The position numbers and the translations under genes are program-made. From contig JBNJGB010000007.1 in the NCBI GenBank assembly GCA_051747385.1, positions 124,001 through 188,000 on the forward strand: DNA of 64,000 bases. Direction: 5' to 3'. Shown piece after piece: positions 1 to 5,870 of the stretch (the first letter of the stretch is position 1; each line of letters opens with the position of its first letter). A model generated the notes under the pieces. The model searched no databases and had not been told where the DNA came from. It was given only the letters and a program-made list of their open reading frames with translations. Source of the DNA: JBNJGB01 sp051747385. GTDB lineage: Bacteria; Myxococcota_A; UBA9042; PHBI01; JACKFB01.

Positions 1-113
1 GGTCGGGCGACGCGGCCACGGCCCTGGAGGCCATGGGCTTCCGGCGGGTCGTGTCCATGGCCGGCGGGATGATCGAGTGGAACGAGCGCGGCTGGGAGAT
101 CGAGCGCGCCTGA
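1..113 (+). CDS. Rhodanese-domain protein, C-terminal end (partial)
   Basis: Only the last 36 codons are in the window (reading frame starts at base 3). They read through a GGMIEWNERGW stretch, which fits the C-terminal GG-x-x-x-W-x-x-x-G signature of rhodanese sulfurtransferase domains. The catalytic Cys loop would lie upstream of the window and cannot be checked. Two YeeE/YedE sulfur-transport genes follow at once on the same strand, so a role in carrying or trapping sulfane sulfur is likely by context. It could be a stand-alone single-domain rhodanese or the end of a longer fusion. Confidence 0.75.
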   Translation, partial: SGDAATALEAMGFRRVVSMAGGMIEWNERGWEIERA

Positions 114-157
114 GCCTGGGGGGGCGAGAGCCTCTCGACGACGCAAGGAGCGGAGAC

Positions 158-712
158 ATGCACGACCTGACGATCGTACCCTCCCTGATCGGCGGCATCC
201 TCATCGGGGTCGCCGCGGCCCTGCTGATGCTCTTCAACGGGCGCATCGCCGGCATCAGCGGAATCCTAGGCGGCCTGCTCAAGGGCGCCCGGGGCTCCGA
301 CGCCCGCTGGCGCGGCGCCTTCGTGGGCGGCCTCGTGGCGGGCGGGCTGGTGATGGCCGCCCTGCGGCCCGACCTCTTCGCGAACGACCTCGGCCGCTCC
401 CTGCCTTTCGTGGTGGTGGCCGGGCTCCTCGTGGGCTTCGGCACGCGGCTCGGCAGCGGCTGCACCAGCGGCCACGGAGTGTGCGGCATCAGCCGGCTGT
501 CGCCCCGCTCCCTGGTGGCCACGCTCGCCTTCATGGCGACCGGCCTCCTCGGCGCCTGGATCGGGCACGCCCTGGACGGCGAGCCGTCGCGGACCACCGG
601 GGAGCCGACCCACGAGGTGGCTCCCGCCGAGACCGAGGCCCGGGCTCCAGGCGCCCCGGACGGCGAGCACCACCCCATGGCCATCCACATCCCCGCGCTG
701 TCCGGACGCTGA
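158..712 (+). CDS. YeeE/YedE family sulfur transporter, first half
   Basis: A 184-residue membrane protein. The ATG was chosen because it follows an AAGGAG box by 7 bases; an earlier in-frame ATG would overlap the rhodanese gene. Hydrophobic segments lie at about 8-40, 52-70, 82-98 and 117-138. Between the last two is the GSGCTSGHGVCG motif (residues 99-110), the Cys-containing signature of the YeeE/YedE (thiosulfate/sulfur uptake) family. Full-length YeeE has both halves in one chain. Here the second half is the next gene, so the two products probably assemble together. The last 45 residues are a polar, low-complexity His/Pro-rich tail not needed for the fold. Rhodanese upstream supports a sulfur role. 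The substrate is inferred, not shown. Confidence 0.85.
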   Translation: MHDLTIVPSLIGGILIGVAAALLMLFNGRIAGISGILGGLLKGARGSDARWRGAFVGGLVAGGLVMAALRPDLFANDLGRSLPFVVVAGLLVGFGTRLGSGCTSGHGVCGISRLSPRSLVATLAFMATGLLGAWIGHALDGEPSRTTGEPTHEVAPAETEARAPGAPDGEHHPMAIHIPALSGR

Positions 713-763
713 GCGACGGCCCGCCGCTTCGTTCACACCCCGAAAGGTCAAAGGAGCCTCACC

Positions 764-1264
764 ATGCCTGCACTGACCGCCTTCCTCTCCGGAACCCTGT
801 TCGCCATCGGCCTCGCCGTGGCGGGCATGACGCAGCCCGCCAAGGTCGTGGGCTTCCTGGACGTGTTCGGCCGGTGGGACGCCAGCCTGGCGTTCGTGAT
901 GGGCGGCGCCGTGCTGTCCTATGGCGTGCTGCTGCGGCTCGTGACCAGGCGCTCCCGCCCCGTGTTCGGCGAGGTCTTCGGCATCCCGACCCGCAGCGAC
1001 ATCAGCAGCCGCCTGGTCGCGGGCGCGGCCCTGTTCGGCCTCGGCTGGGGTCTCGCCGGCTATTGCCCGGGCCCGGGCCTCACCGCCACGGCCACCGGCA
1101 GCGCCACGCCCCTCGTCTTCGTCGCGGCCATGGTCGCCGGCATGTTCCTGCAGCACGCCGCCGAGCGGCTCCGGGCGCGCGGCCCCGCCGAGGAGCCCGA
1201 GGCGGAGCCGGAGGCCCGCCCCGAGCCCCGGCCGAGCCCCGTGCGCTCCGTGGTCCGTCAGTAG
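764..1264 (+). CDS. YeeE/YedE family sulfur transporter, second half (DUF6691-type)
   Basis: A 166-residue membrane protein, 51 bases behind the first half-transporter, with a good AAAGGAG box before its ATG. Hydrophobic segments lie at about 5-22, 42-60, 84-101 and 114-132. The GWGLAGYCPGPGL motif (residues 94-106) is the second Cys signature of the YeeE/YedE family, as expected for the C-terminal half of the pore. The last 35 residues are Glu/Pro-rich and probably cytoplasmic and disordered. Its stop codon overlaps the 3' end of the convergent DUF4105 gene by 7 bases. With the rhodanese and the first half it forms a three-gene sulfur-uptake unit. Confidence 0.85.
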   Translation: MPALTAFLSGTLFAIGLAVAGMTQPAKVVGFLDVFGRWDASLAFVMGGAVLSYGVLLRLVTRRSRPVFGEVFGIPTRSDISSRLVAGAALFGLGWGLAGYCPGPGLTATATGSATPLVFVAAMVAGMFLQHAAERLRARGPAEEPEAEPEARPEPRPSPVRSVVRQ

Positions 1265-3198
1265 TAGACCATGCCGAGGAGGCTGGCGCGGGCGAGGCGC
1301 TGGCCCACCCGGCCCTCGAGGCTGAGGGCGAAGCCGTCGTGCACCTGCCAGCGGACGACGCCCTCGGCCTCCCAGAGCCCGGTCGGGGTCTGCCCGGGGA
1401 GCCAGATCCACTCGCCGGTGACGAGCGTCACGAGATCCTGGCTCCACCGGACGCGCACGCCGCCCCACGGCCCGAGCCCCAGCCGGACCGGGGAGCGGCC
1501 CAGGCCATCGAGGTCGGGCCCGCCCACGGCGAAGCGCGCGTCCACGGTGAGGAACACGGAGAGAGCCTGGTCCAGGAACGCCAGGGCCCAGCCTCCGCCT
1601 GCGCCCATCTCGGCCGCGATGCAGTCGTGGCAGCCGGGGTCGCTCAGGGTCGTCACGCCCACGTTGCCCTTCCAGGCCACCGGCCGGCCGAAGGGGCGCC
1701 ACGGGCTCAGGGATCGCGCCCGGAAGAGCTGGAAGTCCAGCTCGAAGTCTTCGAGCTGCGCGTCGCGATCCGGGCTGTAGCCGAAGCGGAGCGGCAGGAG
1801 CTCGAGCTGGGACAGCTCCGGATAGCCGGCGGGCGGATCCGCCAGATCGTGAAGCGCGAAGCGCACGTCCAGGAGCTGGAAGGGCCGCCCCCGCTCCCCC
1901 ATGCCGAGCCCCAGCCCGACCCGGCGAGAGCCGTGGCCGGCGTGGGGCTGGCGCCGGTTCGGTATCTCCACGTGCAGGTCCTCGCTCGGCAGGCCGAGGG
2001 CGGCGCGCCGGGCCAGCAGGCGGTGCTCCAGGTTCTTCGCCCCCTCCTCGCGTACCATCAGCGCCTCGGAGTAGCGGACGGCGACGAGGTCCAGCGCCGC
2101 GTCCAGCACCTGCGCGCGGGTCTCCCGGGGCCAGCCCTCCGGGATCGGCGCCTCCGGATCCCGTACGAGGGTCGACGCGAGCGTGCGGTGTTCTCCATCC
2201 AGCCCCTCGGCGCGCTCCTCCAGGCGGCTCCGCAGCGACGGCCGGTAGTGGACGGCCCGGATCAGGCCGTCCTGCCGCTCCAGGACCCGAAGCGTGTCGA
2301 CGGGGAGCACGGGCCGCCGCATGTCCCCGATCAGGTCCCGGTCCGGGAGGGCTACGTCCACCAGCGCCATGATGTGCCAGGCGCAGTTCTCGGAGGCGTA
2401 GAAGTACTCGAACCAGGTGTGGCCCAGCTCCCACAGGTGGGCGAGCAGCATCTCCCGCTCGGCGTCGGACAGATCCAGCTCGAACTCCCAGAGGTCCCGC
2501 GACTCGAAGTCGCTGTACTCGCGGACCTTGTAGTAGAAGGGCATCCGCTTGAAGGTGCCCCTGAAGCCGCCGCTGACGCCCCGGAACGCGTAGGCGAGGC
2601 CGTTGCTCGTGTCGACGTCGGCGGAGTAGTCGACGCCGTAGTCGAGCAGGCCCCGCCGCTCGTCGTCCTCCGCCCGATCCGAGCGCACCAGGCGCAGGAA
2701 GGTGTGCCCGAAGGCCGAGGCCGGGTTGCTCATGTAGTACGCCGAGAACACGAGGCGCACGGCCCGCGCGTTCACGGTCTCCAGGAAGTGCTCGAGCCCA
2801 GGACACTCGGGCCGCGGGAGGGCCTCCGGGGGGAGGTCCAGCGCCCGCCGGAGCCAGAGGTGCCGTGCCGGGAAGCGGCAGGCCGGGGGCGGCTTCTCGG
2901 CGTCGGGGGACGGCGGATCCGCCAGGGCCCGCAGGGTCGCGTTCAGCTCCGCGGCGGGATCCGTGCGGCCCTCCTCCGACAGGAAGAAGGCGTCGCCGTC
3001 GGCCTCGCTCGTCCAGCCGTCGGCTCCGCCGGTGCGCCAGTGGCCGAGGCGGAGCCAGGTGGGATCCCGGGAGAGCCCGCGCCCCCTCGCCCTCTCCACG
3101 AGCGCGTCAGCGGCGATGGTCGGTTCCGCGGCGCGCACGTCGGCGGCCGCCGTGACCAGGATCGTCGCGATCAGCGCCGCGGCGCGAGGCACGGGCAC
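1258..3198 (-). CDS. DUF4105 / Lnb-type periplasmic domain protein with C-terminal beta-barrel
   Basis: A 646-residue exported protein with a GTG start behind a GGGGGAG box. A signal peptide spans about residues 1-24. The central part (about 140-300) matches the DUF4105 family, now named after the Lnb N-terminal periplasmic domain: NPASAFGHTFLR (His165) and SENCAWH (Cys272) are the likely catalytic His and Cys. The C-terminal 250 residues alternate polar and hydrophobic residues and end in an aromatic pair (VYY), as outer-membrane beta-barrels do. Lnb of Bdellovibrio is described as a lipoprotein N-acyltransferase; whether this homologue does that reaction is inference. The upstream DUF3015 gene is 25 bases away on the same strand, so the two are probably co-transcribed. 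Confidence 0.8.
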   Translation of the reverse strand: MPVPRAAALIATILVTAAADVRAAEPTIAADALVERARGRGLSRDPTWLRLGHWRTGGADGWTSEADGDAFFLSEEGRTDPAAELNATLRALADPPSPDAEKPPPACRFPARHLWLRRALDLPPEALPRPECPGLEHFLETVNARAVRLVFSAYYMSNPASAFGHTFLRLVRSDRAEDDERRGLLDYGVDYSADVDTSNGLAYAFRGVSGGFRGTFKRMPFYYKVREYSDFESRDLWEFELDLSDAEREMLLAHLWELGHTWFEYFYASENCAWHIMALVDVALPDRDLIGDMRRPVLPVDTLRVLERQDGLIRAVHYRPSLRSRLEERAEGLDGEHRTLASTLVRDPEAPIPEGWPRETRAQVLDAALDLVAVRYSEALMVREEGAKNLEHRLLARRAALGLPSEDLHVEIPNRRQPHAGHGSRRVGLGLGMGERGRPFQLLDVRFALHDLADPPAGYPELSQLELLPLRFGYSPDRDAQLEDFELDFQLFRARSLSPWRPFGRPVAWKGNVGVTTLSDPGCHDCIAAEMGAGGGWALAFLDQALSVFLTVDARFAVGGPDLDGLGRSPVRLGLGPWGGVRVRWSQDLVTLVTGEWIWLPGQTPTGLWEAEGVVRWQVHDGFALSLEGRVGQRLARASLLGMVYY

Positions 3199-3223
3199 GG
3201 GCTCCCCCTCGAGGATCCCCGGA

Positions 3224-3724
3224 TCAGCTCAGGTTGGCGCAGGCCAGCTCGGGGTGGCTCTGCAGGGTCTCCACCACCCGATCGCTGACCTCCGTGTCCG
3301 CGACGTCCGGCCGCGGGAAGATATCCGGGAACGATCCCTGCAGCGTCGCGCCCACGGCCTTGGAGTCCTGGCAGCCGGCCAGGCTGGAGAGGTTCGCGAT
3401 GGTCTCGCCGTCGCCCCGGGCGATGTCGTGGGCGAGGGCCTGGCGGTTGGCCTCCACGAAGGCCTTCGCGCCGGCGATCTCCTCCGCGGGCTCGCCGCAG
3501 CGGCTCGTGCCGCTGGTGATGGCGAAGGTCTGGTTGCCCAGCAGACCATTGCTCGTGGCGGCGAGGACCTGCTTGAACTTCGACGGCGAGTCGTCGAACA
3601 GGACGGCGCCGAAGCCGCATCCCGCTACGCCGTAGGGATCGGCGTGGCTCGTCGGGGTGAAGGCGACCAGGGCCAGCAGCCCCAGCGCGCCGCACAGGAC
3701 AGACCGTACTCGACTACGCAGCAT
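3224..3724 (-). CDS. DUF3015 family exported protein
   Basis: A 166-residue protein. The ATG was chosen over one ten codons upstream because a GGAGGT box lies 7 bases before it. A signal peptide covers about the first 28 residues, ending near SHA-D. The mature part holds the DUF3015 core: CGFG near the N-terminus, then SNGLLGNQTFAITSGTS and a Cys, followed by a mostly helical region with one more Cys pair. The family has no assigned biochemical function. It is periplasmic or outer-membrane associated by its signal. It lies directly upstream of the DUF4105 gene and was probably transcribed with it. Confidence 0.8.
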   Translation of the reverse strand: MLRSRVRSVLCGALGLLALVAFTPTSHADPYGVAGCGFGAVLFDDSPSKFKQVLAATSNGLLGNQTFAITSGTSRCGEPAEEIAGAKAFVEANRQALAHDIARGDGETIANLSSLAGCQDSKAVGATLQGSFPDIFPRPDVADTEVSDRVVETLQSHPELACANLS

Positions 3725-3827
3725 GACGTACCTCCTCGTGGTTGTGGTCTCCATGTCGAGATCGCGGGTCCGATCCCGCCGACCCCGACCTCCCGGGCAA
3801 CGCCGCGCACGTCGCGGCGCACCCAGC

Positions 3828-4064
3828 TCAGGTCTCCGGCTCCAGGGTGGCGTCCAGGGTGATCTCCACGCCGGCGAGCGCCTTCGAGACCGGACAACCG
3901 GCCTCGGCGGCGCCGATCAGCTCCTCCGGGTTCGTCCCCCCGGCCTCCTCGAAGCGCGAGCCGAACGAGTACTTGCCCTCGAAGCTCCCGCTGCCCAGGA
4001 AGACCATGCCGTTGTCCTCCTGGATGGTGCCCTTCCATCGTGCCTTGGCGGTGCGGATCTTCAA
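3828..4064 (-). pseudogene. OsmC-family peroxidase with large in-frame internal deletion
   Basis: The frame opens with TTG behind a GGAGGAAG box and encodes 78 residues; normal OsmC has about 140. The first 55 residues follow OsmC closely (KIRTAKARW, FEGKYSFGSRF, GTNPEELIGAAEAGC). The chain then jumps straight to the OsmC C-terminus (AGCPVSKALAG, VEITLDATLE). In intact OsmC both segments carry an AGC/ACC tripeptide with one catalytic Cys each, about 70 residues apart. Here only one AGC remains, as if recombination between the two had removed the middle. The protein cannot form the two-Cys peroxidase centre, so it is likely a relic, though the frame and ribosome-binding site are intact. Confidence 0.8.
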
Positions 4065-4292
4065 GACTTCCTCCCGGCCCCGGTGTGGAGCCCGCGTGTT
4101 CGAGGGAGCCGTCGGACGCACCACGCCGCCCGAGGCAGGGCGGCCGCGCGGATCGCGGCCAGCCTCCCAGGGAGTGGGACAGCGCGTCCTGGATGCCATG
4201 TGGAGGCCTCCGAGCGTATCACGGGATCCGGCGGTGCGGACAAGTGGGACTCGCCGAGTATCATTCGCACGCCCGAGGCCCGGGTAGTGCCT

Positions 4293-4325
4293 GATCACAC
4301 ACAAGCCCCGCACCCCGGTGTGATC
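4293..4325. promoter_or_regulatory. Inverted repeat in the 378-bp divergent gap (4065-4442)
   Basis: GATCACAC at 4293-4300 is matched exactly by GTGTGATC at 4318-4325, with a 17-base spacer. It lies between two divergent stress genes (the OsmC remnant and the universal stress protein). The TCACA/TGTGA half-sites resemble Crp/Fnr-type operators, but the spacing is wider than the usual 6 bases. It could be two half-sites for a dimer or a weak hairpin. Nothing else is recognisable in the gap, which has no convincing ORF. Confidence 0.35.
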
Positions 4326-4442
4326 TGACACGACATATTCACCGTGCCCCACCGTGAACACGCCGGTTCCGGCACCCGGCACGCCCCTTGCTAAAGGCTC
4401 CTGCCCCCGGCCCCGCCGGCGACCCTTCAGGAGGTTCCGTCC

Positions 4443-4871
4443 ATGTCGCCCGAGCCCGCTCCCGTCGTCGTCCCCGTCGATCCGTCTCCCTCGGCCTTCC
4501 GCATCCTGGCGGGCCACACGGACCGTCTCCAGCGCGCGGGGCGTGTCCACCTGGTCCACGTGGTGGATGCCGCGACGACGTCGGACGCGACCTCCGAGGT
4601 CGCCCGGGCCCGGGACACCCTGACTGGCCTCGCGCGCCGCTACGACCTGCCGAGCGCCACCGTGATCGTGCTCGAGGGTCGGGTCGGCGAGGCCCTGCGG
4701 AGCTACGCCGAGGCCGTCGAGGCCCACGCCATCCTGATCCCTTCACAGGGGAGCCCGGGCGGCAGCGGCTTCCTGCTCGGACCCGTCGCCGAGGCCCTGG
4801 TCCACCGCGCCCCCTGCCCCGTGCGGATCCTCTGGGCACGGTCCGGCCCCTCTCCCGCCGTCGCGGCCTGA
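4443..4871 (+). CDS. Universal stress protein (UspA family)
   Basis: A 142-residue cytoplasmic protein, the normal length for a single-domain Usp. It starts at an ATG 7 bases behind AGGAGGT. The N-terminal strand VVVPVDPSPSA carries the Asp that contacts the adenine nucleotide. The C-terminal LLGPVAEALVHRAPCPVRI is the family's closing motif (G-x-V/P-A-E-x-x-x-x-x-A-P-C-P-V). The phosphate-binding G-x2-G-x9-G(S/T) loop is partly present as SQGSPGGSGFLLGPVAEAL. It is monocistronic and divergent from the OsmC remnant. The family helps cells survive starvation and other stress; no specific partner can be named. Confidence 0.88.
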   Translation: MSPEPAPVVVPVDPSPSAFRILAGHTDRLQRAGRVHLVHVVDAATTSDATSEVARARDTLTGLARRYDLPSATVIVLEGRVGEALRSYAEAVEAHAILIPSQGSPGGSGFLLGPVAEALVHRAPCPVRILWARSGPSPAVAA

Positions 4872-4887
4872 GGACTCCCGAGGGCCG

Positions 4888-5379
4888 TCAACCCAGATCC
4901 CTCGGACGGATCAGATCCTCCAGCCGCCAGCGTCCCTCCAGCGCCTCGACCCAGGTGTCGCCCTCCCCGACCAGCAGGGCGGCGTTGGCCGTCGTCATGC
5001 CCCAGGCCTGGCGCGTGAGGATGGACAGGGCGTCCTCCCAGCCGGGGTTGTGGCCCAGGACCAGCAAGATCTCCAGGTCGTCGGGCCACTCCAGGGCGGC
5101 CTCGCGGATCTCGTCCAGCCCGGCCTGGTAGAGATCCGGGGTGAAGGTGACGGCCACGTCGCGGTCGAAGGCGTCGGCCATGCCGGCCCACGTCTCCCGC
5201 GTACGGCGCGAGTCGCTGCTGTAGACGGCCTCGGGATCCCAGCCCAGCTCGGCCAGGCGCTCCGCCACGCGCGGCGCGTCGCGCTCCCCGCGCTCGTTCA
5301 GCGGCCGCTCGTGGTCGGTCCTCGCCTCGCTGCCCCAGGCGCTCTTGGCGTGGCGCATGAGGATGAGCCGTCTTCGCAC
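4888..5379 (-). CDS. sixA: Phosphohistidine phosphatase SixA
   Basis: A 163-residue protein with the histidine phosphatase fold. RHAKS at residues 9-13 gives the phospho-accepting His10 with the flanking Arg. ERPLNERGERDAPRVA is the SixA-specific Arg-rich segment. SSDSRRTRETW and GHNPGWEDAL supply the second Arg and second His of the pocket. Length and motifs match SixA, which removes phosphate from the His of phosphotransfer proteins in E. coli. It converges with the Usp gene with a 16-base gap and has no operon partner. A related small-molecule phosphatase cannot be fully excluded. Confidence 0.88.
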   Translation of the reverse strand: MRRRLILMRHAKSAWGSEARTDHERPLNERGERDAPRVAERLAELGWDPEAVYSSDSRRTRETWAGMADAFDRDVAVTFTPDLYQAGLDEIREAALEWPDDLEILLVLGHNPGWEDALSILTRQAWGMTTANAALLVGEGDTWVEALEGRWRLEDLIRPRDLG

Positions 5380-5459
5380 GTCGTCCTCCCTCGGGCCCGT
5401 CGAGGCCCCATCCTACCGCCCGTCCCCGGGGACCGGAAGCCGCCATTGCGGCCCGCGAT

Positions 5460-5489
5460 TTGCGGTGCGCGCCACGGCGTGGCTATGGT
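5460..5489 (+). promoter_or_regulatory. Possible sigma-70 type promoter for the leader RNA
   Basis: TTGCGG at 5460-5465 and TATGGT at 5484-5489 are separated by 18 bases, giving a predicted start near 5496. It is the best-looking promoter upstream of the terminator-ended leader. High-GC genomes give many such chance matches, so this is tentative. Confidence 0.3.
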
Positions 5490-5610
5490 GCGTGCAGGCT
5501 CCGGCCCGAGGCCCCAACCAGGCCGTTTCCCCGGGCCGGCCCGGTGCGCCGCTGCGAGCGGGTGGCAGCCGGGGCGGGGCAGGCCCCCCGCGAACGAAGT
5601 CGGCGCTCTG

Positions 5611-5624
5611 AAAGGAGGTGATCC
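5611..5624 (+). promoter_or_regulatory. Exceptionally long Shine-Dalgarno, full complement of the 16S 3' end
   Basis: AAAGGAGGTGATCC is the exact complement of the bacterial 16S tail GGATCACCTCCTTT, where ordinary genes here match 5 or 6 bases. It ends one base before the GTG of the 15-codon ORF. Five bases into the ORF, TACCTTGT (5631-5638) is also complementary to 16S, to the ACAAGGTA segment on the other side of helix 45. Confidence 0.75.
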
Positions 5625-5625
5625 A

Positions 5626-5673
5626 GTGACTACCTTGTATCTCACGGCGATGGGTGAGGTGGTGACCTCCTAG
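5626..5673 (+). CDS. 15-residue leader peptide or micropeptide
   Basis: A GTG-started frame encoding M-TTLYLTAMGEVVTS and a TAG stop. The start is set by the extreme Shine-Dalgarno just upstream. No family is recognised with confidence. The peptide has a hydrophobic middle and no run of a single amino acid, so it does not look like a classical amino-acid attenuator. Its last codons overlap the ACCTCCT segment that can sequester its own ribosome-binding site. A ribosome finishing the ORF would therefore change the fold of the RNA. Coding status is inferred from the ribosome-binding site alone. Confidence 0.5.
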   Translation: MTTLYLTAMGEVVTS

Positions 5674-5719
5674 TCGTTCAGCGATGCGAGGTGGACGCCT
5701 GGGAAGCCAGGCACCACCG

Positions 5720-5791
5720 GCCTCGAGGGTCCGCCAGATCGCCGGGCGGGCGCCGCGTACGGCGCGGTGACAGCACCCTCGGGGCTTTTTT
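5720..5791 (+). terminator. Rho-independent terminator with large loop
   Basis: GCCTCGAGGGT (5720-5730) pairs with ACCCTCGGGGC (5775-5785) over 11 bp with one G-T wobble, followed at once by six T residues (5786-5791). The 44-base loop contains its own 6-bp hairpin. It is the clearest intrinsic terminator in the window and ends 79 bases before the ATP-grasp start codon. Confidence 0.7.
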
Positions 5792-5870
5792 GTGTCCGAC
5801 GCCCGCCCCGGCGGCGTCGGAGGGGCCCCATCCTTCGCGCGTTGGAGTACCCTCGACCCCGGAGGGGCCC

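Larger units (their letters stand above)
5611..5791 (+). ncRNA. Structured leader RNA with 15-codon ORF, alternative SD hairpins and terminator
   Basis: The 490-bp gap between sixA and the ATP-grasp gene holds a compact transcript-like unit. In order it has: a 14-base Shine-Dalgarno (5611-5624), a 15-codon ORF (5626-5673), a hairpin with arms GCCTGG 5697-5702 and CCAGGC 5707-5712 clasped by GTGG/CCAC, and a hairpin with arms GCGCCG 5750-5755 and CGGCGC 5760-5765. The last lies in the loop of an 11-bp terminator stem. AGGAGGT of the SD can pair with ACCTCCT at 5665-5671 at the ORF end. The same ACCTC can instead pair with GAGGT at 5656-5660, so two exclusive folds are possible. The unit lies upstream of and co-oriented with 5871-9027, so it may attenuate those genes. 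Alternatively it is a free-standing small RNA or peptide gene. Confidence 0.55.

Noticed and set aside
266..2806. Very long minus-strand and plus-strand open frames (266-2806, 481-3288) overlapping the sulfur and DUF4105 genes
   Set aside because: They are Arg/Gly/Pro/Ala-rich antisense or shifted frames made open by high GC; the genes kept have recognisable families, start signals and signal peptides.
5611..5640. Fragment of an antisense rRNA gene end
   Set aside because: Only the tail complement and one 8-base block match, helix 45 and the rest of 16S are missing, and the segment is placed exactly as a ribosome-binding site before an ORF and terminator. Kept as a finding instead.
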